A stretch of DNA of 64,000 nt from Actinomycetota bacterium. GTDB lineage: Bacteria > Actinomycetota > Actinomycetes > Actinomycetales > Dermatophilaceae. The notes beneath the pieces were generated by a model. The model did no database searches. It was not told the DNA's origin and saw nothing but the letters and a program-made list of their open reading frames with translations. Both the position numbers and the translations under genes were made by a program. The stretch covers positions 1 to 64,000 of the forward strand of contig JAIUOP010000015.1 in assembly GCA_020161815.1 (NCBI GenBank), written 5' to 3'. Positions 16,544-25,921 of the stretch are shown piece by piece (positions within the stretch are counted from its first letter, which is position 1; each line of letters begins with the position of its first letter).

Positions 16544-17553
16544 TGAGGACCCACGCGCGTCGGATCCCGCTCGTCGCATCCACGGTGCTGGCCGCGCTGG
16601 CCCTGAGCAGCTGTGGCCTCGCCGCTGACGTGGCCGGCGTCCACGCCCCGCCGGCCGAGAACACCTCGGTCGCCCCGATCGATGCCGACCGGGCCGCCGC
16701 CGTGGCCACGCGGGTCCTCGGCCTCGCCCAGGAAGCCGAGGGCAAGGCCGATGCCGAGGGCGACACGGCTCGGGCGGCTGCGCTCACCGGCACCGCACTC
16801 GACCTGGCCAAGGCGCGCGCGACCTATGGCACCGCCGTCGGGGGTGGCAATGCGCTGACCAAGCCGGAGGCCCCGACCGTGCTGGCCTCCTCGGCGGGCA
16901 CGGCATACCCGCGACTGCTGCTCACGACCACGCTCGACGGGTCGACGCGCCGCCAGTACCTCGACCTGTTCTCCTCCTCGGCCGTGACGGCGCCCTATCT
17001 CCTCGAGAACCGCGTCGCCATGCTTCCCGGTGCCACGCTGCCCGCCCTCGGGCAGGTCGCGGTCGGTGTCGCCCAGGTGGGGATCGACGACGGCACCGGC
17101 CTGGTCATGAGCCCCAAGGCGGCGCTCGAGGGCTATGCAGCGGCGCTCAACACGCCGAACCCCGCGGCCAACGACGCCATCGAGAGCGGTGACTCCTATG
17201 CCACCGCACTGCGCGCCGCCCAGGCGACGCAGGCCCAGGCCCTGGGCGCGCTCGCGACCTACGCCCAGACCCACACCGCGGTGCCCGAGTCGATGCGCGT
17301 GCTGCGCCTGGCCGACGGCGGCGCCGTCGTGATCGCGCGGCTCAACCGCTCGGACGTCATCACCGGGGGCGAGAACACCAAGGAGCTCAAGGTCCCGGAC
17401 GCCCTCCAGAAGTTCACCGGAGCGGCGACGGCGCCCAAGACCATCACCATCAACGCGATCGAGGCGGTGGCCGTGCTCGTCCCGGCCGAGGGCAAGGGCA
17501 AGGTCGCCCTGCTCGGTGTCACCGAGCAACTCGTGGGCGGGTCGGTGAGCTGA
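16543..17553 (+). CDS. Putative lipoprotein of unknown function
   Basis: Predicted protein of 336 aa. A basic start (MRTHARRIP) and hydrophobic stretch end in the lipobox LSSC with Cys24, indicating export and lipid anchoring. The mature part is Ala-rich with alternating Ala/Thr helices and no catalytic motif I recognise. It begins on the stop codon of the preceding membrane-protein gene and is followed, 26 nt later, by the thioredoxin-fold/TPR gene behind a good ribosome-binding site. A cell-envelope role is inferred from the signal and neighbour only. Confidence 0.82.
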   Translation: MRTHARRIPLVASTVLAALALSSCGLAADVAGVHAPPAENTSVAPIDADRAAAVATRVLGLAQEAEGKADAEGDTARAAALTGTALDLAKARATYGTAVGGGNALTKPEAPTVLASSAGTAYPRLLLTTTLDGSTRRQYLDLFSSSAVTAPYLLENRVAMLPGATLPALGQVAVGVAQVGIDDGTGLVMSPKAALEGYAAALNTPNPAANDAIESGDSYATALRAAQATQAQALGALATYAQTHTAVPESMRVLRLADGGAVVIARLNRSDVITGGENTKELKVPDALQKFTGAATAPKTITINAIEAVAVLVPAEGKGKVALLGVTEQLVGGSVS

Positions 17554-17579
17554 CCTTCACCATTTGAGAGGATCAGCCC

Positions 17580-18548
17580 ATGACTTCCACTCCCGAGACC
17601 CCCGCCGGTGCGCGCGGAGCCATCGACCTGACCGGGCTCTCCGGCGCTGCCGGTGCCCCGTCCGGCGCGGCATCCGCGACCGGCTCCGGTGCGCAGCCCG
17701 GCCGCAGCGCCGTCCCGGACGGCCTGCTCGTCGAAGCGACCGATGCCACCTTCTCGCAGGCCCTCAACCGGCACATGACGGTGCCGGGGCTGCTCGTCCT
17801 GTGGACCGGCCAGCACCCGCAGACGCGTGACTACCGCGACCTCGTCGTCGCCACGGCGGCCCGCTTCGAGGGACGGGTGGCCGTCGTCAGCGCCGACCTC
17901 GCGGCGAACCCGGGCCTGGCACAGAGCCTGGTGCCGCTCATCGCGCAGGCCTTCGGCCAGCCGAGCATCCCGGCGACCTTCGGCCTGCTCCAGGGCCAGC
18001 CGATCCCGCTCATGCCGGGGGTGGCGCCCGCCGCGGACGTCCAGGCGGCCATCGAGCAGCTGCTCGAGGCGGCGGTCCGCAGTGGCATCACCGGTCGGGT
18101 GGAGCTCTCCGGCGGTGAGCCCGCCGAGGTGGAGCTGCCGCCCCTGCACCAGGCCGCCTTCGACGCGATCGAGGCCGGTGACCTCGACGGCGCCGCAGCC
18201 GCCTATCGCCAGGCCCTGGCCGAGAACCCGAAGGACGCCGACGCCGAGCTCGGCCTGGCCCAGGTCGGCCTCATGCAGCGCACCCAAGGAGTCGATCTCG
18301 CGGCCGCCCGCGCCGCCGCCGCGGCCGACCCGAGCGACATCGACGCCGCGCTCACAGTGGCCGACCTCGACGTCCTCGGTGGTCATGTCGAGGACGCCTT
18401 CGCGCGCCTGGTCGACCTCGTCCGCGCCACCGACGGCGAGGACCGCAATCGCGTGCGCACCCACCTGATCGACCTCTTCGGCGTCGTCGGCGGTCACGAC
18501 GAGCGGGTCAAGAAGGGCCGCACGGCCCTGATGAACGCCCTCTTCTGA
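17580..18548 (+). CDS. CnoX/YbbN-like thioredoxin-fold plus TPR protein without cysteines
   Basis: Predicted protein of 322 aa. After a disordered ~45-residue N terminus comes a thioredoxin-like domain (about 50-165; PGLLVLWTGQHPQTRDYRDL, QAFGQPSIPATFGLLQGQP). A C-terminal TPR-like helical region follows (about 185-320; AIEAGDLDGAAAAYRQAL). This is the layout of the chaperone/redox protein CnoX (YbbN). The WCxxC site is replaced by WTGQHP and the protein has no Cys at all, so it cannot act as an oxidoreductase; a holdase or adaptor role is more likely. GAGAGGA precedes ATG 17580. The esterase gene starts 1 nt after its stop. Confidence 0.85.
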   Translation: MTSTPETPAGARGAIDLTGLSGAAGAPSGAASATGSGAQPGRSAVPDGLLVEATDATFSQALNRHMTVPGLLVLWTGQHPQTRDYRDLVVATAARFEGRVAVVSADLAANPGLAQSLVPLIAQAFGQPSIPATFGLLQGQPIPLMPGVAPAADVQAAIEQLLEAAVRSGITGRVELSGGEPAEVELPPLHQAAFDAIEAGDLDGAAAAYRQALAENPKDADAELGLAQVGLMQRTQGVDLAAARAAAAADPSDIDAALTVADLDVLGGHVEDAFARLVDLVRATDGEDRNRVRTHLIDLFGVVGGHDERVKKGRTALMNALF

Positions 18549-18549
18549 G

Positions 18550-19596
18550 GTGCCCGCGCCCGTCGTGCGGGCCGAGACGATCAGGTTCCGGCACCGGTGC
18601 CCCGATCGGGGTCTGCTCGCCCTCGGGCTCGACTGCGATCCGGCCGTGCCCGGCGGCCGCCTGTTCGACCGGCAGGGGGACACCTGGGCGCTCGACCTGC
18701 CCCGGCCGGCGCCGAGCACCCTGCACCGCATCGAGTACCGCCTCCGTCACCAGGGCGTCGCCGAGGACCTGCTGCTGCTCGACGAGGCCAACCCGTCGCA
18801 CGTGCGGACCGTCTTCGGCGAGCGCTCGGTGCTGGAGCTGCCCGGATATCGCTCGCCGGCCTGGCTGGGCGCGACGGCCCATCCCGGGCACCTGACGCCG
18901 CTGGTCCTGCCGAGCGAGACGCCTGACCCGGTGCCGGTGACCATGTGGGAGCCGCACGGCTTCGGACCGGGCGATCCGCTGCCCCTGCTCCTGGCGCACG
19001 ACGGACCCGAGTACGACCGGCTCGCCGCGCTGACGCACTACTCCGGCGCCCTCATCGCCGGGGGAGTCCTGCCCCCGCACCGGGTGCTGCTGGCCCACCC
19101 CGTCCTGCGGGACGCGTGGTACTCCGGCTCGCCCCAGTACCTCCGCACCATCTCCGGTGCCGGGTTGGCCAGGATCCGCCAACTGTATGCCGTCCGCTCA
19201 CCGATCGTGGTCATGGGCGCCTCCCTGGGTGGTCTCACCGCCCTGCTCGTCGGCCTCGTCGGTGACCCGGCGATCGGCGGGGTCTTCGCCCAGTCCGGCA
19301 GCTTCTTCCAGGTGCGCACCGACCCCATGGAGGTCGGCTTCCGCTACTTCCCGCGGATCGTGGACCGGGTCCGCGCCATCCTCCACGCCCGGCACACCGA
19401 CCACCCGCTGCGCGTGGGCCTCACCTGCGGCGTGCTCGAGGAGAACGCGCCCAACAATGCGGCCATGGCGACGGCGCTGGAGCGGGCCGGGCACCGGGTC
19501 AGCCACGCCGAGGTCCCGGACCTGCACAACTACACGGCGTGGCGCGACGCGCTCGACCCCCACCTGACGGCGGTGCTTCTCGACCTCTGGACATGA
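18550..19596 (+). CDS. Alpha/beta-hydrolase, enterochelin-esterase-like
   Basis: Predicted protein of 348 aa. The N-terminal ~120 residues resemble a small beta-sandwich domain as in Fes/IroE-type esterases. The rest is a hydrolase with nucleophile elbow GASLGG (Ser225), LLLAHDGPEY upstream and HNYTAWRDALDPHL near the end, the likely catalytic His region. No signal peptide, so cytoplasmic. GTG 18550 begins 1 nt after the upstream TGA, so it is co-translated with the CnoX-like gene. It is followed by a second hydrolase and an ATP-grasp gene. Substrate unknown; no siderophore genes are nearby. Confidence 0.85.
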   Translation: MPAPVVRAETIRFRHRCPDRGLLALGLDCDPAVPGGRLFDRQGDTWALDLPRPAPSTLHRIEYRLRHQGVAEDLLLLDEANPSHVRTVFGERSVLELPGYRSPAWLGATAHPGHLTPLVLPSETPDPVPVTMWEPHGFGPGDPLPLLLAHDGPEYDRLAALTHYSGALIAGGVLPPHRVLLAHPVLRDAWYSGSPQYLRTISGAGLARIRQLYAVRSPIVVMGASLGGLTALLVGLVGDPAIGGVFAQSGSFFQVRTDPMEVGFRYFPRIVDRVRAILHARHTDHPLRVGLTCGVLEENAPNNAAMATALERAGHRVSHAEVPDLHNYTAWRDALDPHLTAVLLDLWT

Positions 19597-19630
19597 ACGT
19601 CCAATCATGGCGCGCGCTGTCCCCGTGGGG

Positions 19631-19636
19631 TTGGAT
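19631..19636 (+). promoter_or_regulatory. Possible -10 element (leaderless) for the gene at 19643
   Basis: TTGGAT sits 6 nt before ATG 19643. It supports that start over ATG 19607. Confidence 0.35.
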
Positions 19637-19642
19637 GAGCCC

Positions 19643-20389
19643 ATGCATCACCGCGAGGCGTGGCTCCAGGTGCCGGGGACCGACGAGTACCGGCAGGTGA
19701 TCCGCTGGGGTCACTGGGGGAGGCCACTGCTCGTCTTCCCCAGCGAGGCCGGGTCCGCGGTCGACTTCGCGAACAACGGGATGCTCGAGGCGATCGGTGA
19801 CCTCGTCGGGTCAGGCCGGGTCAGCGTCTTCTGCGTCGACTCCCTCGATGCCTGGTCGTGGTCGGACAACTCCCTCCCCACCGAGGTCCGCGCACAGCGG
19901 CATGGCTTCTACCACCGCTGGCTGACGGATGCGGTCGTGCCCTGGATCCACGAGGAGCTGGGCGGCCCGGTCGAGCTGATGACGACCGGCGTCTCGATGG
20001 GTGCCTACCACGCCGTCCAGTTCGCCCTCACGCGAGCCGACCTGGCCCCCCTGGCGATCGGCCTCTCCGGCGCCTACGACCCGACCCAGTGGAACGGTTG
20101 GGGCGACCTGGGCGACGCGACCTACTTCGCCAACCCCACGGCATACGTGCCGGGTCTGCAGGGTGACCACCTCGAGTGGCTGCGTTCGCGCGTCTCGCTG
20201 CTGCTCGTGGTGGGGGAGGGACCCTTCGAGGTCCACCCCACGCGGTCCCTGCCCTCGACCCGCCACCTCGCGCACCTGTTGGCCGAGAAGGGGATTCGCC
20301 ACGAGCTCGACGTCTGGGGCCACGACAGCGCCCACGACTGGCCCTGGTGGCGCAAGCAGCTGGCCCACCACCTGCCCCGATTCTGCTGA
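19643..20389 (+). CDS. Esterase-family alpha/beta-hydrolase
   Basis: Predicted protein of 248 aa. Nucleophile elbow GVSMGAYH (Ser118), YDPTQWNGWGD after the elbow, and the C-terminal GHDSAHDWPWWRKQL carrying the likely catalytic His match the esterase D-type family (PF00756-like). No signal peptide. It lies between the larger hydrolase and the ATP-grasp gene, all on one strand with short gaps (46 and 18 nt). Two hydrolases beside a ligase suggest a biosynthetic or editing role on one small metabolite, but nothing names it. ATG 19607 would add 12 residues of weak sequence. Confidence 0.85.
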   Translation: MHHREAWLQVPGTDEYRQVIRWGHWGRPLLVFPSEAGSAVDFANNGMLEAIGDLVGSGRVSVFCVDSLDAWSWSDNSLPTEVRAQRHGFYHRWLTDAVVPWIHEELGGPVELMTTGVSMGAYHAVQFALTRADLAPLAIGLSGAYDPTQWNGWGDLGDATYFANPTAYVPGLQGDHLEWLRSRVSLLLVVGEGPFEVHPTRSLPSTRHLAHLLAEKGIRHELDVWGHDSAHDWPWWRKQLAHHLPRFC

Positions 20390-20407
20390 GAGAGAAGGGA
20401 ACACGCC

Positions 20408-21658
20408 ATGACCGCGAAGCACCTGATCGGACTCCTGCTCGGGGCCGAGGAGGACTGGCCCACCGCGCTCGAGGCGCTCATCAGCGGGCTGGGACCCGTG
20501 CGTGGGCCCGACGGCGGCCTGCACGAGATCACCAGTGAGCGGGTGACCATCGAGCCGTTCAACCTGCGCGACAAGCCGCGCCAGGATCTGTGCGTCGACC
20601 GCCTCGCCTACTGGTACTACCACCCGCGCGAGTGGCTCAAGAAGGCCGCTCTCATGGACGACGTCTACCTGCTCAACAGCCCCTTCACCTTCCAGTCGAT
20701 GGAGAAGCACAGCGCCTACTGCGCGCTCATGCGGATGGGGATGCACGTGCCGGAGACGGTGCTTGTGCCCTACAAGCACCCGGTCGACAACGTGCGTTGG
20801 GCTTACACCTCGAGCAAGTACAACCAGTCCTTCGACCTCGATGCGATCGCCGACGAGATCGGCTATCCGCTCTTCATGAAGCCCTTCGACGGCGGCGGCT
20901 GGCGCGGGGTCTCGTCGGTCAAGGACCGCGACGCTCTGCACAAGGCGTATGACGAGTCCGGCGAGATGCTCATGCACCTCCAGGAGTCGATCAAGGACTT
21001 CGAGGTCTTCGCCCGGGCGTTGACCATCGGGCCCGAGACGATGGTGATGAAGTTCCAGCCCGACGAGCCGATGCACAACCGGTATGCCGTCTCCCACGAC
21101 TTCCTCGCTCCCGAGGTCGGGCAGGAGGCGATCACGATCAGCCAGACCGTCAATGCCTTCTTCCGGTGGGAGTTCAACTCCTGCGAGATGCTCGTCAAGG
21201 ACGGCGTCGTGTACCCGATCGACTACGCCAACGCCTGCCCCGACGTCGCCGTGACCTCGCTGCACTACTACTTCCCGTGGGCGATGAAGGCGCTGCTGCG
21301 CTGGTCGACGTGGTGTGTCGTCTCCGCGCGCAAGCCGCGTTTCCAGGTCGACTCCGACCCGTGGTTCGCGATCGCCGACGACGGTGACCTGGACTACCAG
21401 GCCAAGCTCACGGCATACCAGGGGTTGGCCGATGACTACTTCGAGACGGAGCGCTACCAGGAGTTCTGCGCGACCTCGCTGGCGCATGTCGACGAGCTCG
21501 TCCTGGACTGGATCGACAGCCCGGCCTTCCGCACGATGCTCACCTCGACGATCCAGCAGACCTATCCGCCGCACGAGTGGGACAAGTTCGAGGGCCACTT
21601 CGGTGGGCTCATCGACCTGTGGATCAAGGACGAGCGCTCCGTCCTGGGCAAGGCATGA
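20408..21658 (+). CDS. ATP-grasp-fold enzyme, probable carboxylate-amine or carboxylate-thiol ligase
   Basis: Predicted protein of 416 aa. GYPLFMKPFDGGGWRGVSSV (about 156-175) is the ATP-grasp lid and lysine strand. NAFFRWEFNSCEMLVKDGVV then PIDYANACPDVAV (about 250-290) supply the Mg-binding acidic/Asn cluster expected of the RimK/CarB-like fold. Such enzymes form acyl-phosphates from carboxylates and join them to amines or thiols. I do not recognise a characterised homologue. GAGAAGGGA precedes ATG 20408. The last codon and stop overlap the next start (ATGA at 21655-21658), the closest coupling possible, to a 35-codon reading frame. Confidence 0.85.
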   Translation: MTAKHLIGLLLGAEEDWPTALEALISGLGPVRGPDGGLHEITSERVTIEPFNLRDKPRQDLCVDRLAYWYYHPREWLKKAALMDDVYLLNSPFTFQSMEKHSAYCALMRMGMHVPETVLVPYKHPVDNVRWAYTSSKYNQSFDLDAIADEIGYPLFMKPFDGGGWRGVSSVKDRDALHKAYDESGEMLMHLQESIKDFEVFARALTIGPETMVMKFQPDEPMHNRYAVSHDFLAPEVGQEAITISQTVNAFFRWEFNSCEMLVKDGVVYPIDYANACPDVAVTSLHYYFPWAMKALLRWSTWCVVSARKPRFQVDSDPWFAIADDGDLDYQAKLTAYQGLADDYFETERYQEFCATSLAHVDELVLDWIDSPAFRTMLTSTIQQTYPPHEWDKFEGHFGGLIDLWIKDERSVLGKA

Positions 21659-21762
21659 CCCCGAAGCCGCCGTCGATGCCCGGTGGCGGGGCCGCGCTGA
21701 TTGAGCACTTCGAGGCGCTCATCGACGACCTGGCCGGGGACGGGGTGGCCGCCCTCACCTGA
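21655..21762 (+). CDS. 35-aa peptide translationally coupled to the ATP-grasp gene
   Basis: The ATG overlaps the ATP-grasp stop by the classic ATGA arrangement, and the frame ends 23 nt before a strong terminator, so it is the last gene of the operon. The peptide starts MTPKPPSMPGGG, followed by one acidic amphipathic helix (LIEHFEALIDDLAGDGV). It has one His, one Lys, several Asp/Glu and one C-terminal Thr, and no Cys. It could be a small partner protein, a ligase substrate, or the remnant of a longer gene. No family is recognised. Whether it is translated is inferred only from spacing. Confidence 0.5.
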   Translation: MTPKPPSMPGGGAALIEHFEALIDDLAGDGVAALT

Positions 21763-21785
21763 GCGATTCCGCCCTCTTCCCTCCC

Positions 21786-21834
21786 GATTCGAGGTAATAC
21801 CGCGGCACCATCCGCGGCGGTAATACCTCGAATC
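21786..21834. terminator. 18-bp perfect hairpin between converging operons
   Basis: Left arm GATTCGAGGTAATACCGC (21786-21803) pairs exactly with 21817-21834. It closes the esterase/ATP-grasp operon from the left and pgm from the right, and is symmetrical enough to act both ways. Confidence 0.88.
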
Positions 21835-21864
21835 AGCGGAAGGGGGGAGGAGAGCGGAGGGAGG

Positions 21865-23529
<1,665 letters not shown>

Positions 23530-23644
23530 GCGCCTCATCCTTGCACCGTGCGCGCGTGCGCACACCCCCACTCCACATCCCGTCTCGCACCGTCAGTGGT
23601 GTCTGGCAGATCACAGGCGGGGACCGTCTGTGGGCAACCAAACG

Positions 23645-23664
23645 CCATACCGAGGGGGGTATGG
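23645..23664 (+). promoter_or_regulatory. CsoR/CstR-family-like operator before the sulfur operon
   Basis: CCATACC and GGTATGG flank a GAGGGG core: a 20-bp inverted repeat with an off-centre G-tract, the form bound by CsoR-family repressors (CsoR, CstR, RcnR). It ends 8 nt before ATG 23673, so a bound repressor would also block the start region. The G-tract at 23652-23659 may double as the ribosome-binding site. No CsoR-type gene is in the window. Confidence 0.6.
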
Positions 23665-23672
23665 TATAAGGC

Positions 23673-24923
23673 ATGGAAAACACCACGAAGAACCTCGTGG
23701 TCCTGGGAGCGGGAACGGCCGGAACGATGGTCGCCAACAAGCTCCGGAAGAGGCTCCCGGACAGCGAATGGACCATCACCGTCGTCGCCAAGGACGACAT
23801 CCACGACTACCAGCCGGGATACCTGTTCATCCCGTTCGGGATGAACACGCCGCAGCAGATCCGGCGCAGCTCCCGGCAGTTCCTCTCGCCCGACCTGACA
23901 GTCGTCATGGCCGAGGTCGAGCGGGTCGATGCCGAGGCCAACACCGTCCACCTCGAGGGCGGCCGTGAGCTGCCCTTCGACCAGCTCGTCATCGCCACCG
24001 GTACGACGCCGCGCCCGGACCAGACGCCCGGCACCGAGGGCCCCGAGTTCCACAAGAGCGTCGGTGAGTTCTACACCTTCGAGGGTGCTGTCGCGCTGCG
24101 CGACCAGCTCGCCCGCTTCACGGGCGGCCGGCTCGTCGTCCACATCACCGAGCTCCCGATCAAGTGCCCGGTCGCGCCGCTGGAGTTCGCCTTCCTCGCC
24201 GATGACTACTTCCGCAAGCGCGGCCTGCGCGACCAGGTCGAGATCGTCTTCGTCACCCCCCTCGACGGTGCCTTCACCAAGCCGGTGGCGAGCAAGACGC
24301 TCGGGCACCTGCTCGAGGAGAAGGGGATCACGGTCGAGACCGACTTCATGATCGAGTCGATCGACCAGGAGGAGAGGGTCATCCGCTCCTACGACGAGCG
24401 CGAGATCGCCTACGACCAGCTCGTCACCGTGCCCCTCAACATGGGCGCCGACTTCGTCGCCGCGAGCGGACTCGGAGATGAGCTCAACTATGTGCCGGTC
24501 GACAAGCACACCAACCGCTCGACCGCCCACGACAACATCTGGGCCCTCGGCGACGCGAGCAACATCCCCACGAGCAAGGCCGGCTCGGTCGCGCACTTCT
24601 CCGTCGAGGTCTTCGAGGAGAACTTCATGGACGCCATCGCCGGTCGCCCGCTGAGCCACTCCTTCGACGGCCACGCCAACTGCTTCGTCGAGTCCGGCGG
24701 CGGCAAGGCGCTGCTGCTCGACTTCAACTACGACACCGAGCCGCTCACCGGCAGCTTCCCGCTGCCCAAGGTCGGCCCGATGAGCCTGCTCAAGGAGAGC
24801 CGCGCCAACCACCTCGGCAAGCTCGCCTTCCGGCACATCTACTGGAACGCCCTGCTCCCGGGTCGCCCGCTCGGACTGCCGTCCGAGATGTCGATGGCCG
24901 GCAAGGTGCCGGCCGACGCCTGA
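23673..24923 (+). CDS. Sulfide:quinone oxidoreductase-like flavoprotein
   Basis: Predicted protein of 416 aa. N-terminal FAD motif VVLGAGTAGTMVANKL, ATGTTPRPD in the second Rossmann domain, and NIWALGDASNIPTSKAG closing the flavin site are those of the SQR/FCSD branch of pyridine-nucleotide disulfide oxidoreductases. Two cysteines stand in expected positions, Cys165 (ELPIKCPVAP) and Cys337 (HANCFVE); the third Cys of classical SQR near residue 128 is absent. SQRs oxidise sulfide to sulfane sulfur at the membrane and reduce quinone; the C-terminal ~60 residues are the probable membrane-facing part. It is followed by TusE-like and DsrE-like genes, so a sulfide-detoxification or sulfane-sulfur relay is likely. 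Confidence 0.87.
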   Translation: MENTTKNLVVLGAGTAGTMVANKLRKRLPDSEWTITVVAKDDIHDYQPGYLFIPFGMNTPQQIRRSSRQFLSPDLTVVMAEVERVDAEANTVHLEGGRELPFDQLVIATGTTPRPDQTPGTEGPEFHKSVGEFYTFEGAVALRDQLARFTGGRLVVHITELPIKCPVAPLEFAFLADDYFRKRGLRDQVEIVFVTPLDGAFTKPVASKTLGHLLEEKGITVETDFMIESIDQEERVIRSYDEREIAYDQLVTVPLNMGADFVAASGLGDELNYVPVDKHTNRSTAHDNIWALGDASNIPTSKAGSVAHFSVEVFEENFMDAIAGRPLSHSFDGHANCFVESGGGKALLLDFNYDTEPLTGSFPLPKVGPMSLLKESRANHLGKLAFRHIYWNALLPGRPLGLPSEMSMAGKVPADA

Positions 24924-24978
24924 GGCGAGCACCCGGCATACCCGTGAAAACCCCACCCACGAAAGGAAAGTGACCACA

Positions 24979-25293
24979 GTGCCCACCACGACGATCGCGG
25001 GCCACGAGGTCGAGGTCAACGAGGAGGGCTTCCTCACCAAGCCCGACCAGTGGACCGAGGACCTCGCCCCCGAGCTGGCCAAGCTCATCGGCCTCGAGCT
25101 CACCGACGCCCACTGGCAGCTCATCCGCTTCCTGCGCGAGGACTACAAGGCCCAGGGCGAGACCGCGACCCTGCGCCGCGCCTCGACCCAGTCCGGCGTC
25201 CCGGTCAAGGAGCTCTTCGTCCTCTTCCCGAAGAAGCCGGCCAAGAAGATGGCCTACGTCTCCGGCCTGCCCAAGCCGAAGGGATGCGTGTGA
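24979..25293 (+). CDS. TusE/DsrC-like sulfur-relay protein
   Basis: Predicted protein of 104 aa. EVNEEGFLTKPDQWTEDLA, AHWQLIRFLREDY and the C-terminal arm GLPKPKGCV are family hallmarks. Cys103, the penultimate residue, is the sulfur carrier. The second Cys of true DsrC, 11 residues upstream, is absent, so a TusE-type carrier role rather than dissimilatory sulfite-reductase chemistry is indicated. GTG 24979 is chosen because AAAGGAAAG lies about 11 nt upstream; GTG 24970 is too close to it. The DsrE-like gene starts 2 nt after its stop. Confidence 0.9.
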   Translation: MPTTTIAGHEVEVNEEGFLTKPDQWTEDLAPELAKLIGLELTDAHWQLIRFLREDYKAQGETATLRRASTQSGVPVKELFVLFPKKPAKKMAYVSGLPKPKGCV

Positions 25294-25295
25294 CC

Positions 25296-25832
25296 ATGAG
25301 CGAGCAGAGCGCGACTCCCGTTGTCCCGTCCTTCGACGACGAGAGCGAGGAGGGTGGCCGCAAGCTGGCCATCATCTGCTCCAAGGGCAACCTCGACATG
25401 GCCTACCCCGGCCTGATCCTCGCCAACGCGGCCCTCGGGGAGGGGGTGGAAACGCACCTGTTCTTCACCTTCTGGGGCTTCGACATCATCAACAAGGCGA
25501 CGATGGGGGACCTGAAGTTCTCCTTCGTCGGCAACACCGCGATGCACCTGCCGGGCAGCAGCATGGGGATCCACCACATGCTCGGTGCCCTGCCGGGAGC
25601 CACGGCGGGGGCCACCGCCTTCATGAAGAAGCAGATCGCCGACCTCGACGTGCCCGAGGTGCCCGAGTTCCTCGAGCTGCTGTCCGCCTCGGGCGCCCAC
25701 ATGTGGGCCTGCCGGATGAGCGCGGACATGAACCACCTCACCGAGGAGGACCTCTTCGAGGGCGTGGAGGCGATCATCTCCGCCAGCGACTTCATCGAGA
25801 TGACCGACGGCGCCCAGCTGCTGTTCATCTGA
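25296..25832 (+). CDS. DsrE/DsrF-like sulfurtransferase-family protein
   Basis: Predicted protein of 178 aa. The N-terminal segment GRKLAIICSKGNLDMAYPGL (Cys28) opens a DsrE-fold domain; THLFFTFWGFDIINK and the C-terminal HMWACRMSADMNHL (Cys139) follow the DsrE/F/H-like pattern, where a Cys accepts persulfide sulfur. The protein is cytoplasmic with hydrophobic loops that could approach the membrane. It is the last gene of the operon behind the SQR-like and TusE-like genes, so sulfur probably passes SQR to DsrE-like to TusE-like protein, though the order is inferred. ATG 25296 follows the previous stop by 2 nt. Confidence 0.88.
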   Translation: MSEQSATPVVPSFDDESEEGGRKLAIICSKGNLDMAYPGLILANAALGEGVETHLFFTFWGFDIINKATMGDLKFSFVGNTAMHLPGSSMGIHHMLGALPGATAGATAFMKKQIADLDVPEVPEFLELLSASGAHMWACRMSADMNHLTEEDLFEGVEAIISASDFIEMTDGAQLLFI

Positions 25833-25865
25833 CGCCGAGCCGCCGCGCCTCAGCAGAGGAAAGTT

Positions 25866-25899
25866 CACGAGCCCCCAAGGAGTTCCTTGGGGGCTCGTG
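25866..25899. terminator. 15-bp perfect hairpin between sulfur operon and glgB
   Basis: CACGAGCCCCCAAGG (25866-25880), loop AGTT, and its exact complement (25885-25899). It serves converging transcripts from both sides. Confidence 0.9.
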
Positions 25900-25921
25900 C
25901 AGTGCGGTGTCCTGGCAGGGG

